From positions 1,017,456-1,081,455 of the forward strand of contig JACDOX010000040.1 in assembly GCA_014549065.1 (NCBI GenBank): DNA of 64,000 bases, in the 5' to 3' direction. Both the position numbers and the translations under genes were made by a program. The notes beneath the pieces were generated by a model. The model was not told the origin of the DNA and searched no databases. It worked only from the letters and a program-made list of their open reading frames with translations. The stretch comes from Cardinalis cardinalis. Taxonomy: Eukaryota > Chordata > Aves > Passeriformes > Cardinalidae. Below, one piece after another: positions 1-13,220 of the stretch; the stretch's first letter is position 1; each line of letters starts with the position of its first letter.

Positions 1-2686
1 GCCTTACACATCTACAGGAAGTTCCTCTTCTCCTGNTAGTTTTAATTCAATTTCTTACAAGATGTATGCTTTCATCAAGGAGACTATTGCTTACCTTTCC
101 TCCAGTGGGGAATTTTGATGAACAGAAAGACTGNTGCCCATGCCCATTATGGTATCAGGATCCTTTCCCCCCTTTAGCTGGGTAATCAGAGGATAAATCC
201 TATTCCTCATCCTCAAGGCTGTTGATTCAGTATCCCAGAACATTGATCTTTCTCAGTCTTAGATCGTGGTACAGTTGTCACTAATGTAGTCCATTTTTTC
301 CGTTAAACAAGGATCCTTATTAGTAGAGAATGACAGCTACAATTTTAGTCAAGGTGCAACTGATTTTNATCTTTGTGGTTCAATCTTTTAGAAATAAAAT
401 TTAGTGCTCTGGCTTCCTCTAACAATTGGACCTCTGTGGATTTCATTGTTTATGTGTACATCACTAATTCTTATCTTTGACAGAATCGGAGCTTGTTTGA
501 GGTTGGAAGGGAACTCTGGAGGTCATCGGGTCCAACTCCTCCTTTCAAGCAGAATCCCATAGAATAAGTTGCCCAGGATCACGTCCAAACAACCTTGAAA
601 TTGAATATCTTCAAGGACTGAGACCCTACAACTTTCCTTAACAACCTGTACCAGAGCTCAGTTGCATGCAGAGCAAAAAAAAAAAATTCATATGTTCAAA
701 CAGAACCTGCTGTGTTTCAGTTTTCCCCCATTATTTCTTCTGTCACTGGGCATGACCAAAGCTGGATTAGACTTCTTTATACCCTCCCTTCAGATATTTG
801 TACACATTGATGAGATCCACTGTAAGCCTTCATTTGTCTAGGCTAAACTGTCCCAGCTCTCTCTGTCTTTTCTCNTAGAAGAGATGCTCCNGTCTCTTAA
901 CAATTTGTGTCTTACTCTAGTAGCTCTATCTCCATCTTGTGCTGGGGAGCCCAGAACTGAACAGAGTATTTTGGGTGTGGACCCCCCAGTAGTGAGCAGA
1001 AGGGGAGCCACCTCCCTTGACCTGCTGTTAACACTCCTCGATGACAGAGAACTCTATTTTAATGGTACCAGATCCACCTCATAGTCACGCCAGTAAGTGA
1101 CCAATCCAAAGGAAATGCGATATGACACCAAGAGGATAATAAGCTTTTTTCAAGATTGCTGATGTCAAGCCTCTTTCAGTAATCAGAGCTATAANTATCA
1201 GTGACTTTTCTGAGAACTTTTCTCATTCCCAGAAATTTCTGAGCTGCACATTAATCTCTGTGTGTACCTCTGTGGTTGCACTGTCGCTGCAGAGTTATCC
1301 TATTTTGNAGTCAATTGCACTAACTGGAAATATCCTGAAGATAGTGCTTNAGTAAAGGATTCTGAAACCATCTCTAAGTAAATCTGCATATTTAGTCTTC
1401 TTGTTCCAAATAAACCTGGGAATGTTCAACTGGATTGCTTCTGAAAATGGAAATATTAGAGGTTGTTTTGAGATATGTTTTTCGTATGTATGTTCTCTTA
1501 CTGACTTCCTTCTCCTCTCTTTTATACTATTAGTATAAGTGGTGTGCAGGATGTAGATTGGGCATGCTCTATTTTTTACCTCCATGTACTAAGCAGTAAT
1601 AGGACATATGTACGCTTATAGTGTGCTCACATCCTATCTGAGGATCTCTGATTACTTCTAAATATCCTGTCATTGCATTGCTGTAACTCTGATGCATTCT
1701 GACACAACTAATTAATTGTGAATTACTATTTTATTTCAGAATTGGGTTTTGTATGTGTGTATCTTTAAGGTCTTTCTACCATAGTAAGTAGGACTGGATA
1801 AAGTACAGAAAAAACAAATTCAAGCAGCAAAATCTTTAATGTTTGTCACAGATAAATTTCAAAGTCTAATTTACCATCAAAAAAGGAGGTAAGTCGAGAT
1901 CTAGTAGTGCTCTAGCTTATGCTATTGAATGGAAAATGATTCTGTTCAGATCTTTCAGTAACAGCAGTATAAAATACTAAGAAAAGTAGCTTGTTAAGAG
2001 AGATAGTGTTTTTCAGTACTATAAATTTTATTTGAGCAAAAGTCTGCTCACAAAGAATTTTGTGTCAAAAAAGTCTGCAAAATCAAGTTCACAGACAGCT
2101 AAGTTAGAATTCAAATGAAATGAGCATAGGCATCTAAAGCTGTTGGGGGTGCCTTAGGGTATCCAAGGCATCTGTATGGAGCAGATGTGAGTCAGATCAA
2201 ATGTGAACATCAACTGGACCAGCATCTGGACCCCAGGATGTCCTAGGACATCTCTCACATGTAACTGAATTGACCTTCTAGGATGTGATCCAGTTTCACA
2301 CTAAAACATCTAATTGTAGATATCCACATGTAAACTGTCTGACTCTGCTGAGGAGCTGTGNTCCACTGATGGTGCTGACTAGATTTTCACGCCTGTAATG
2401 GGAGTTTAGAAATTTTTCACAAACTCAGACTTGTTAACAGAGAGCTGTATTCCATTCCTACTATATTTTCTTATGTAGTTATTAATTTTACAATAGAACT
2501 GATAGCACTTTTGGTTTTGTCTTGAACAATAATAAAGAAATCTTGTATTCCAGTATTTATTCTTGCCTATTCCATGTTTTTTTTTTATGTATAAGTAAAA
2601 TAGAAGGGAAAAAANATTTCTTTTCCAAGTGTATTCTTTACAGAAAAATTAATTGGTATTTAAATGTCACACTATTTCTTTTCTAG
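1..2686 (+). other. ANKS1B: ANKS1B intron (partial) upstream of exon A
   Basis: This is the 3' part of the intron before the first exon in the window. It ends in a pyrimidine-rich tract and TTCTAG at 2681-2686. It carries an antisense CR1 LINE fragment (about 480-1040) and otherwise AT-rich unique-looking sequence. A moderately GC-richer stretch at about 2130-2400 contains a perfect 16-nt palindrome at 2237-2252 and may be an old unclassified repeat. The open frames at 884-1084 (+) and 1295-1585 (-) are not gene-like: the first lies in the CR1 copy and the second has no recognisable domain. No promoter or CpG-rich stretch is visible. Confidence 0.75.
480..1040 (-). mobile_element. CR1 LINE fragment, antisense, 5'-truncated
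   Basis: The + strand reads as the reverse complement of a CR1 3' region. It starts with GGTTGGAAGGGAACTCTGG and 'ggtcatcgggtccaactcc', followed by the 'agctcagttgcatgcag', 'gaacctgctgtgtttcag' and 'ccctcccttcagatatttg' blocks. It then runs on through 'cccagctctctctgtc', 'agaagagatgctcc' and 'ctggggagcccagaactg'. These are hallmark blocks of avian and reptilian CR1 non-LTR retrotransposons. The copy is a few hundred bases long, diverged, lacks any intact reverse-transcriptase frame and is inactive. An A-rich run near 675-686 looks like a later expansion. Ends are approximate because similarity fades after about 1040. Confidence 0.88.
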
Positions 2687-2762
2687 ACAGAAAAGGGGAG
2701 TGCCCTACATGAAGCAGCCCTATTTGGAAAGGTGGAGGTAGTACGCATTTTGCTTGAAACAG
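2687..2762 (+). CDS. ANKS1B: ANKS1B exon A: first half of the last ankyrin repeat
   Basis: This 76-nt exon lies between TTCTAG (2681-2686) and donor GTAAAT (2763). It enters in phase 0 and leaves one base (G) for the next exon. It translates as TEKGSALHEAALFGKVEVVR followed by ILLET. This fits the ankyrin helix-turn-helix consensus, with the SALHEAA motif for helix 1 and VVRILLE for helix 2. Ankyrin repeats form a protein-binding solenoid, and ANKS1B has an array of them at its N-terminus. From recalled vertebrate ANKS1B this block is nearly invariant and sits roughly 220 residues into the long isoform. The paralogue ANKS1A shares the ALHEAALFGK core but differs in the following exons. The exon is too short to show as a long open frame, so the call rests on splice signals, phase and protein match. 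Confidence 0.95.
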
Positions 2763-4885
2763 GTAAATCTGATTTANGGGAAACACTGAACAAATATCCT
2801 TAATTTTCCTAATTTGATGTGTCCTTAAGTTTTGGTTATACAAATTACTGTTATCTTTATCAGCCTTTGCAAATCTAATCACGTGTACTTCTCATTAAAA
2901 GTGTTCTTTTAGGATAAGAAATTGCTATACACAGAGAACAAAGGTGATGTTCAGACTCAGAAATTCCATATATGGCTCAGTGTATGTCACTGTATTCTGA
3001 GAATAAATGTATTATGAGAACAAAATGGCAACATAAAATTTTCTTATTCACTCTGAAAGGTAGCCAAGAATATTCTTTGATGTAGAGACCAGAAGATTCA
3101 TGTTCACATTTATTTCCTTCAGTTAGCTATTCCTAGCATGCACACCATTCTGCTTGCTTCTTCATTTCCTGCATAAACTGAGTGCCTGCAAAGAAAGGGG
3201 AAGACACTATATCTCTGAGAATTGCATTTGTCCTGAAAGAAAGGAACAGGGATATAAAGTCCAAACAACCTATCTACTGCCTAATAAGTTTCAGAATTGT
3301 TGTAGGTAAATTACTTTTCTAGACAACTGTCTTCTCAGGTAAATGGTAAGACCAATGAGAATGAAAATTCTTAGAAATAATTTCTTGCAGATCCATGAAC
3401 TTCCATTACACTGAGGGATCTCATTGGTCTTTATTATCAGTTCTTGTGGTGTTACATATATATTGCAAAAGAAGGTATATCCTATTGGCAGCTCTTCATC
3501 TGAATCTCAACGAGTGTATCACTGACCTCAAACCTGTTTTCAGAAAGAAAATGGTCCTTCTGAGTTCTCTGTTTGGATGAAAAAGAAGGAGGCTGAAAGG
3601 GATCTTTACCCGCCCTTGAAAAGGCCTTTTTATTTCCTAAAAAAGGAAGGACTAGAGAACATCACACAAGCATAGGAAGCCCTTTAGACCACAGAAAAAG
3701 CCCAACTTTTTCAGATTAATATATCTTTACAGCCTCTACCAGCATACAATTTTCAAGACAGTGGAGTAGAATCTTCACTGTGAACCTTCAACCCCAAATG
3801 CTCTGCACTTCTGCAACACTCCCCACCTTCTGCCTTTTGTACCTAACAATCCCTTCTTTTCTAGTTCTGCTTTAAAAAGAGTCAGATGATGTTATAAGTA
3901 GCTGCTACAAAGGAAAGATGTGAGTTGGTGTGTCTGGCCTCTGAAAGTCAACTGCCACTGTTAAATAGCCCAGTAATATTTTGGTTTTGTTTTCAGAGAA
4001 AAAAATTTTTGTTTCTCACAAAACAAATTAGGAAAATGTCCACTGGATTAGGGAACTGCAGCCTTTTCTGGATGCTTTCGAAATGTCCTTTTAAATCCTG
4101 CTTCCTCTATTTTTCTCTGGTGTCCTGAGAAGAATTTCACTTTGCTAGGACATTTTGTATCTTTACTTTTTATGAAAGCACATCTAAACTGTAGAACAAC
4201 TTAAGCATTCTACCATAAGGCAAAATTTCCAAGGAAGCTCCTGCAAGGCAGAGGTAGAGTCNTGCAGTACCCTGTACAACAGGTCCTGATCCAGGGCGAG
4301 CCTCAAATTTAATTCACAGTTTGAGCCCAACCATTACTTTGTTACCAGTATGGATGGTCTGTGAGGAANTCCTGTGGCTGTTCATAGTGCCTGTATTCTA
4401 CACATGGATATTTCAGTCTATTCGTGGCATGAGTTTTGAAATTGTTGCCATGAAGTACAACTTTATTAACACGTAGATAAAAACTTTTTCAGTCTTGCTC
4501 CCGAAACACATACTGGTACTCTGGACCAGAAAGTTCCCAATGAATTAAAGTCATTTGGAGAGAAATGTAGGAAAACATTCAAAAAATTTCTTGACTTTAC
4601 AAAATAACCTTTTCAGGATGGTTGCTCTTTAGGAACAATCTGTTAAAATAATCCCAAATTTGGTTACTTTATATCCCCATGATATACAGAAACATAAAAA
4701 CCATCTATGTCAGCAGGTGAATTTTAGGCTACTCAAGCTTTAAACAGAAATGTGTCCTCTACTTTGGCTGTAATGCAGTTGTAAAACCATTTGTTTTCAA
4801 TTTGTCAGATAACTCAGTCTGATAAAATACATTTATAATCCAAAGCATTTAGTGTTAAATAAGATCAGATCCATTTCTTTTTCAG
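2763..4885 (+). other. ANKS1B: ANKS1B intron A-B (2.1 kb)
   Basis: This intron starts GTAAAT and ends TTTTTCAG (to 4885). Its contents are AT-rich unique sequence with pyrimidine stretches. I see no recognisable interspersed repeat, RNA gene or extra exon. Short open frames at 3395-3580 and 3925-4128 (+) have no domain signature and are judged fortuitous. Confidence 0.85.
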
Positions 4886-4987
4886 GAATTGATACCAACA
4901 TAAAGGACAGTTTGGGTAGAACGGTTTTGGATATACTTAAAGAGCATCCGTCTCAGCAGTCTCTGCAAATTGCAGCTCTGCTTCAAG
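4886..4987 (+). CDS. ANKS1B: ANKS1B exon B: end of the ankyrin array
   Basis: This 102-nt exon is preceded by TTTTTCAG (to 4885) and followed by donor GTAAGG (4988). It begins in phase 1 (completing the Gly codon) and ends in phase 1, so it is a symmetric 34-codon exon. The peptide reads GIDTNIKDSLGRTVLDILKE then HPSQQSLQIAALLQ. This is the ankyrin beta-hairpin (GID-NIKD) plus the first helix of a terminal capping repeat (GRTVLDIL). The phrase NIKDSLGRTVLDILKEHPSQ is, from memory, diagnostic for ANKS1B over ANKS1A. In the unspliced sequence the frame continues only to a stop near 5046, so the apparent longer open frame is exon plus intron read-through. Confidence 0.96.
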
Positions 4988-6003
4988 GTAAGGCATATTC
5001 AATTACACATTGGTTAGATACAATAGAGAAATATTATTGTATATAGTGATTTCTAATCTTTAAATGTTTCATTACACAAAGGAGCAGTCTTTTGATTTAA
5101 AAAGACTAGATGAACAAAAATAAGTTGTCCAATATCTGAATTTCAGAGTAAACCCTTTCTTTTTTGCAGGCCACTGACATTACTATGGTGTGTCACTTAT
5201 ACTTTGTCTTTTAACATTCTTCATTACACCATAACATATTGTAATATTTCAGTAGCAGTTCTATTAAATTGTAATGATAACCTACAATTGTAGTGCTTGA
5301 TTTGTAATAACTAAATGACTGAAAGATGATGACAANTTTTCAAACCATTTAATTATATTTTTTTCATTTTCCTTAAATGAAAAAATATAAACCAGGCAGT
5401 ATTTCTTGTTATTGTAGGAGAAATAATAAGTTTTTCATGCATGCATTTGTTCTCGTTCCCCATCGTACATTCATGGTGTAAGGTTGATGAAAGCTCATTG
5501 TTTACTTCAATGTTTTACTCTAGAAGATGGCTGTAAAGTGATGAAACATGAACTACAACATAATTCAGTGTTAAACGTAATTTCTTCTCTTCTANGGAAT
5601 TTGTTCCCTGCGTTTTCAGCTTAGCCTTTCATTAAGTTCATTTGACAGAGGAGGTCCCTGCAGGTATCAGTGCTGCATCTTCATCTGTATTGATTGTTCC
5701 CACCATTAAATAAGCCATCTTAATCAGTTCAGTGTTGGTTCTACACTTGACAGGCTCCCTCATAACTGTGTTTTCTAAGAACATTTCTTAGAGNAAATGA
5801 GGTCATGTAGCAGTACTGTGTAATTTATTTTCTGAATTACTTCCAAACTAGTTGACCAGCTTCCATNAAGTTTTCTAGTAAGATGGTGGACTGAAGATAC
5901 AAAGCTCCTATGAGTATAATGAAAATTTTGCAGGCTCTAGGAGAGTTATTCCTGTAAGGAGAGATTCATGTTAGAGCTGAACCAGTTAACAGATTGCCTT
6001 GAG

Positions 6004-6080
6004 GTCTCCCTCTCTCCCTTCTTCCTATTTTCTTTTGCCTTTTCCCTCACTTCCCCCTTCCTCCTCCTCTATTTCCACCT
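6004..6080 (+). repeat. Polypyrimidine-rich low-complexity tract
   Basis: Roughly 75 nt are almost entirely C and T (blocks such as CTCCCTCTCTCCCTTCTTCC and TTCCCCCTTCCTCCTCCTCT). It is a one-strand pyrimidine bias inside intron B-C. Such tracts can adopt triplex-like structure or resemble splice acceptor tracts. An ACACAG follows at about 6090-6096, but no plausible in-frame exon follows it. Confidence 0.7.
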
Positions 6081-9000
6081 ACACAGTTCCCTTACATATT
6101 CCCCATTTACATNAGACTCCAAAGTGACTTGATTCAGTTCACAAAGTGGTAGACTACAAAATATATATTTATGATATATATAAAATAATGAAAAATAATA
6201 TTAAAAACATTGAACTATACTTTCTATAGTTTAAATTAGCTTGCCTCCTCTGTGATTCAGGTCTCCAAGTTACCTCTGTCCCAGGTAACTGACAGTAATG
6301 TGCGTTGAAAAGTGAGAAGGAGGAGATGTGTGGGGGACACAGGGCTTCCTCTGTCAGCAGACGGGAGTTTCTAATTTGAGTCAGACTCAAGCTTCAACCT
6401 TGAAGTCCTCACAGAGCTGCAGCATGAACATACTACCATGTAGAGGAAAAGAGGGTTAATGTCATCCTGGAACTTCTTCAGTGGCAGGAAAACAGTCAGT
6501 CAGAGCTCCCACTTTCTTAGACATCCAAATCAATCATCCTTCAGGTATTGATTTAAGATTCATCATAAAATCCCATCACCAACTAAAATAATTTTAATTT
6601 TACTACTCTTTATTGTTCCATTTTATCTTTATTGTGATAACCTTGCAGTCTCTAACCCCACTGAGGAACATTTTTTTGCTCTAGGAGTAAAAAGCACCAC
6701 ACNCCCTCTCATGGGTTTCTCATGTTGATGGATCAGTAGCTGCCCTCAGTCTTTAGCACACACACACAGAAAAAGAAATCTATTAATTTCAATCATTTTT
6801 GTTGCTTTGCCATGCAGTCTTTTTCAAAAGTGTGCCTTGAAGTATAGAAATGACTTCTTAGTAGTTTCAGCTCTTATTAGTGTGATGAAACTGTCTTGTA
6901 ATGAGCAGCTGTTTATTTTTGCTCTCTGCCTGTAATCANAAGTGATGTGCAAGAATGAAAGATAGTTACAAAGATGCCATTCTGACTCCTAGGACAACCT
7001 GAGGAGCTCCTTCAGAACTCACATATATTCTTTTGGGGAACTTACATATATTCTTTTTCATCAGAAAAATGTTTGCTGAATCCTTATCCATCAAAGTATG
7101 AGCTGAAGTTGAAAAAATCAGGATTCGTACTAGCGCTACTGATGATGCAGTTGACCTACGCTCCTCTAAAAGAGAGCTGACTGTAGTCTTCACTGAAGTG
7201 TGGATATTTATCCTATTGTAGCTGAAAAATCAGTGAAGCACTAGAATTTTTGGANTCCTGAATGCACTATAATTGAGTTTGACTTCAGTGCATAATGAAT
7301 TCCATGCTAAGAAAGGGCAATTACTGAGAGAGATTTAGTGGCTTCCAAATACATTCCTGTTAAGGCTGCTGTCTTCAGATGGTTGTCTAGAGCAGTTTAC
7401 ATCGCTCTTTCATGTAGACTTATAGGAAATAGAAATTAAATTAATGATGTCAGACAATTACTGGCCAAATTTTTAAAGTTTCTTGCTAATTTTGTGCTTT
7501 ATGCAGATGTAGTGGCATTGATTTATTCTTTCACCTTGTTGCCAGGATAGTCTAAGATGTTATCACCAAGCATTCTCATTAATTTTTTNTGGTTCCCCCT
7601 TGCACTGTTCTGAGTGTCACTTTAGAGTTTATAGTATTAACATAGCATAGTATTTGTCCCTGGCACAAAACATTAGCTTTCAAAATACAAAACAAAGGCT
7701 GAAAGATCCATATGAACAGGCTGGCAGAAATGGGCAAGGAAATTATGTGACTGGTATTACTGGTGGGCCTGTTATGCAGAGGAATAACAGAGTTGGAAGA
7801 AATGTTTAGAAAGAAAATTAGTTGGCTTTGGGAATATTCATAAGAAACTTCTTTGAAGGAGATAAAAGTAATTTCTGTGTTTAGAAGCAGTTAATGGAGG
7901 TAGTAACACTAAATCCCATGAGCTGATACCAAACCCAATAGGGTTGGTAGCCACCTGTGAATAAATGCCCTCCCAGAATTTAAGAATCGTGGGTAGGAAT
8001 TGTTCTCCCTCTTTTAAAGAATATTTAGACAACTACTTTTTACAGATTGTAGGTTTAAAGAAACAAGGCCTTTTGCTCATGAGGTTCTAAAAGTGATCCT
8101 AGCATTCNNGTGATCTTTATTTTACATGAAAGCAANGGAATGAGAGCAATGGAAGTTTCTGCAGAAGTTTTTTTGGGTTTTTTTTGCNTGTGTTTGCAAA
8201 TTCTGCCGCCTTTTTTGAGGTGTTGGCACATTATCTGATAGAGGGAAAATAAATTAAAAGATCACTTAAATGAGCATCAGGAAAAAGGCTGAGTAAGCTA
8301 CAGAACACCGAAATGTTTTTTTACTGCCTGTTAATTATAGCTGGAATTAATAGAAATGACAGTTCAGGTTTTACTTCTATGCTTTTTGTATATGTCACAT
8401 AATTTTCTGTGTCTTGATCAGGTCTGAGTAGCATTGAACTCACTTAAAAATACTTCTTAGGGTTTAGATTCTTAATGTAGTAAGGAATAAATAGCTGTAT
8501 AAGTACAATGTACTGGAAGAGCAGAGAATTAGGATACTGTGCTAAGCAAGTACTGGATGCATTTCATGGGTGCAGTGAAACAACAGCACTCAGTGCTGAA
8601 GCAGTTAACAGTACTGGCACTTAGGGCTTTTATAATTAGGCACTGGAGATAAAAGGGATGTTGCCAAGGCTAGTAGGCCTAAAATTAAACCAACCAGCTG
8701 TGTTTTAGTTTCAGCACATGTGAACGTGACGCAGGTGCGAGCTGCACCGTCTTTCAACTCTTTCTGCACAGCCCACTATGCTCTCTATTAGAATCTTGCT
8801 CTTTTACTATTTCTGGAAGCAGAATTCTCATTATTATGAAACAAAGAAGATAGTAGATAAACATGAAAAATGCCGTGAGCCCTAGTAAGTGCTGCTGCAT
8901 AGACAGTATGGAGGGAGATGCAGTGGAAAACGGTTTCCTCTATTCTGCTGAAGCTGCTTATGAACCTATCATTGTTTGTACCTGTTACCAAATTATTCAT

Positions 9001-12000
9001 AAGTGGAAAATACATAAGCAGCTGCAGAACCAGAACTCCTTTCTATTCCTCTCTACTTAAATAGATTTAGGGATACTGGCTTTTTTTTTTTTATGTATTC
9101 TCACTCTCTCTCTCCTCTTTCTGTGAACAAGTAGATCTTCCATTCCCTTGAGGGCAGGAGGCCAGCCTCAGTCAAGGCTGGAAGAATGGAATAGGTTTTC
9201 AGTCAAGGATTTAATTACAGCTTCATGGGATGAAAATAATTGACATCTCAATTCTCCTTCATTGTTTTTGGTTTTGTTTTTATTTTTTGGTTTTTTTTTA
9301 ATGGGTTCATTTTGTTTTGTTTTTCTGGGGACTTTTCAACTTCTGTAGGCTCTTGTGCAAAGGCTGTAGAACATTGACTGCATTAATGAATTAATTTAAC
9401 TACTGTTTTTGAGACTGAAAATTTAGCTGCAACCTTACCTATCTCACCTTACCTATCTCACAGTCATAGAAGTACTTCAGTGCCTGTTTCTGTTTTCGTC
9501 CCTGAACACATGCACGAAAACATCTATTGATTTCTGTTTTCTCTGGGATTCAGTTCAACTTGAATCATTTAGAAATTGTCCTCTGAAATTTAGGAGACTG
9601 AAGTGAAGCAGCCTTCATCTCAGCTTGTCTATCACCTTAGCATACCTGACCANGGTAGTTACCAGTCAATTTCCTGCTACTGCAGCTGCTTTAAAGAGAA
9701 AAAGAACTGGGTCACAAAGCCTCAGGTGGGTTCCGTACCATGGGGGCAAGTGAGCTTTTTTTGAGTTTCCTGGCTGGGCCAGGATTCAATAGAGCTGCAG
9801 AATCCTCAGACAGGTTCTGGGAGATCTTAGGGAGGGCAGAGGTTTTTATGAAGATTGCTGTCCTTCAGGAAGATGTGAAGGAGGTGTAAGCACCCCTCTG
9901 CAGGGGTAGTGGCTATGGAGGGGGCTGGTTTCTGTAAATTTTATTTCTCTGATCTAGTTACTTGGAGAGTCTTCTGCTTAAAACGGTGAGTGTTCATATT
10001 TATATCCTGGTCAAGTTTGGCCTTTTTGGTTTTTTTAGAGTTTTAAAGAGCTTTTTGGTCTTATTAGGGAAAAATTGTTCTAGAAAGAATTCTATATGAA
10101 TCTATCACATGGCATGGCTGAAGTAGAGTATAAAAACAAAAGAAAGCAGCTTATACTTAATTTAAAGGAAAATAAGGATTAAAATAAGTTGTTTTTTATT
10201 TTCCATAAAAATAAGGGGGTTTTTATTTTCCTTTGTTTATATATGAATATGAGGTGAATATAACAATTACTCTAAAAGCCAAGGTTTGTAAACAAAGCAA
10301 AACTCTTAACCCTACCACCTCAGTGAGAAATTAGGATCTAAGAGGAGCTGAAGTTAAAGCAAGTTGTGCTTTTATATTCCTTGGAAGTTCAGGAGCAGCT
10401 CTAGCTGAGCTGGNTCATGCTCTCTTCATGCTGGAGAGGCAGCTGTGTTTCCTTGCTTATAAGTTCAGTCTTTCCCATTGCTTTGGCCTAACTGGTATTA
10501 CAGAAACTAAGAAAGCTGGAGTTCCAACTGTTTGAACTTCCCAGAGCTTGTTCCCTTCTGGAGTTATATTCCCCACTGTTCTTATTTCCACTGCTGTGTG
10601 GCCACTTTTATGGTATTACTTTTTGTGCACGGGACGCAATTTAGGTTGAGTGGGGCTTTGACAAAATCTGGTAATACAGAAAACCATCCTACTAAACAGA
10701 GCAAGTTTTTCAAACTCTTAGTATTAAGAGCTGCAGTAGTCCTCACTTTACCCTGAGCTGTAAAGTTCATTCAGGGTAAGGTGAAGAGGTAAAATGGTCC
10801 ATTCTTCCCATTATGAATTTGACAGGTTGTGTCCTAAACAGCCTTTACTGTCCCCGGTGGTAGGAATGATGAGTTTTCCTCTAAAGTTGTGTGAAACCAC
10901 ATATGGGGACACTCTTCTGGTCATGAAGTGGTATAAGTCACCAAGCTTGTTCTGAATTCTCTTTTTTCTTTGAGAAAAATGATCCACTCTGATCAGTCTC
11001 TCAAGCACCCAGCAGTGAGGATTTGAAGGTGGATTCCTAGCCAGCTGCAGGTGATTAGAATGCAGCTGCTGGTGAAAGCGTCCAGTGCTTTTGTGTGCCT
11101 TTTCTTTGGCTCTTGGTATGGGTCACCTGTTCTGTGTCTCTTGCTCTGACAGTATTATGGGTAAGGGTACATTTACCTAGACTATAAGCCTCTTTAAAAT
11201 GAGGCCCTGTCTTTATCTGGTAGGATTTTCAATAGTATAAAACCAAGTTAGGAGTAGTAGTCGCACAAAGTTCCAAAGTCTCAAGGATTTTACCCTCAAA
11301 ACATTGGCATGCTGCCAGCCTGTTGTAAGCCTTTTGTGCCATACCTTGTGAGAGCCCGCTGTAAAGGTTTTCTGGAAGGAGCTCTGTGGTTTTTAAAGTG
11401 AGTGTTTAAGACTTATGTTGAACTTGGGATTTCCTCTTTGTTCTGAAGAGGAGCTAAGTAGCCTCCAGGAGGTAAGTGCATTGGTCTGGAAGTGGGGACT
11501 GACAAAGAGCAAAAATAGAGAATTACTTTAAAACCACAGACTTGTATGATAATGTTGTATATGTTATACTTGTATGTATGAGAACANGGTTAGAGTTCTT
11601 CACAATATCTCCTTTATTTCCTCTGCTAATTATAGCTGTAATAATCTAATAATTGTAACATTCACCTGATAGAATTACATTTCCTCTTGGACAGTTGTAT
11701 AATTACCAAGCAAACATTTTTCATACATGAATTTCTTTTTCTTTTAGTTTTCTTTAGGTATGGCTTCCTTTTTATCTTATCCCCATCTTGCACATTAACT
11801 TGACAAATACTATCTCTGACAGAGCTGGAAAACATTCCAGAGCATTTTGTCATGGTGTTAGTTTTCACATGATCTCCTACAGTTTGTCTTTCCTTTAAGA
11901 CCCACACACACGCAAAATTTTCATATGATGCAATTTGTGAGAGATTATGCCAGGGACCACTGCCAGTCATTAAACTTAATATATGGCACTTTCAAATAGT

Positions 12001-13000
12001 ACAATTTTTTTTAAAAATACCCCAACAATCTGCAAAGCATTTNGAAACTGCTTGCTGTTCTATGTCATTTCCAATTTCAATTTCTCAGATGTCTGTTTTA
12101 TCACAGATTGTATTTGGGTTTTGGGATTTGTTATTTAATCATGANTAACAGCAAGCTTAACAAGTGCATTTATAGACTGCAGAAATTAAATCAGGGAGAT
12201 TTCACTTCCCAGAAACTCCTTAGTCCTTCAGTGTGGTATTGATGAAAGACGTTATTGTACTTTGGTGCTCTGTGTGTTGCAACATACACTATTATTGGTA
12301 TCACAATGAAATTATTTAAACAATTTCATAAACTCAAGAAAATGCAGATGCAGAATAACTGCCCAAATTGAGAACCTGCTGGGAAAAAAAAAGTGCCACT
12401 ATTGCAGACATTAATTTTTTTTTTTAGTATTGCACTGCAATTCATTAATGTTNGGGTCTTCATTGAGGTAACTTGTGTAGAAAAGCACATGAAAATAATG
12501 TAGGTATTTATAAGAAAAGAACAGTAATGAAATTGAAGTTTAGCACATTCATTATTTCATGTTTTTTCTATTTTTATAAACATCATTGTGAACATGGGGC
12601 AAGGGAAGTTTTAAGGAGAAAAACCAGAAATTTCAGCACACTGCTTGTTAGATTGCTATTTTTAACTACATTTTCAGGGATGCTTTTTGTTTTTCCTCAT
12701 GTACTGTATCTGTGCTGCAAGCAGAGTATTTGGCTTTCTTATATCAATGTTTGTATGGATTTTGAACATTCTGAATATCTTGACAAAAAAGTCTCCACAA
12801 ACTTAGAATAAGAGTGTCTTCTAANTGTAATAATGTAATAGAACAGTCATGTTGATATTTCAAGGAGGCAAGAAAAACACAGGGGTAGTCTCAACTGATT
12901 ACCCTTACAATGAGATTTCTGTAGCTGTTTCCACAGGTTGAAGGACTGGCCATTTTAGTGTTTTACAGTACTTTCAACAAATGACTGCCTTGCAGCAGTG

Positions 13001-13120
13001 TTTATGAATAATTATTATTACAGGGTTGTGATATTAATGTTTGCCAATGACAATATTAATATTCATAAGAATGTTATTATTATGAATGGTAATTATTACA
13101 GGGTTGTAATATGAAAATTT
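13001..13120 (+). repeat. Clustered direct and inverted AT-rich repeats
   Basis: ATTATTACAGGGTTGT occurs twice, around 13014 and 13092. Between the copies lie nested inverted repeats, including ATATTAAT/ATTAATAT and ATTCATAA/TTATGAAT. This suggests a local duplication with an inverted segment. It sits about 100 bp upstream of exon C. No transposon family is recognised. Confidence 0.6.
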
Positions 13121-13220
13121 GAAAAGTCTTTCATGAAAAATGGAGTAGCAAGTATACTTTTGATTGAAATAAACCCTCTTAATTCAGACTTTTAAGTGTA
13201 TTTGTATCTTTAACTTGCAG

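Larger units (their letters stand above)
4988..13220 (+). other. ANKS1B: ANKS1B intron B-C (8.2 kb)
   Basis: This intron has a GTAAGG donor and a TTAACTTGCAG acceptor (to 13220). It contains a pyrimidine-rich tract (6004-6080), a short CA run near 6760, and a 14-bp tandem duplication at about 9433-9460 (CCTTACCTATCTCA twice). A cluster of direct and inverted AT-rich repeats lies at 13001-13120, close to the acceptor. I found no confident transposon copy and no RNA gene. Open frames of up to 112 codons (for example 12473-12811 + and 11662-11970 -) have low-complexity, intron-like composition and no domains. Confidence 0.8.

Noticed and set aside
12473..12811. 112-codon + strand open frame with hydrophobic runs
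   Set aside because: Phe/Leu-rich runs come from T-rich intron sequence. No domain, and it does not join the ANKS1B frame.
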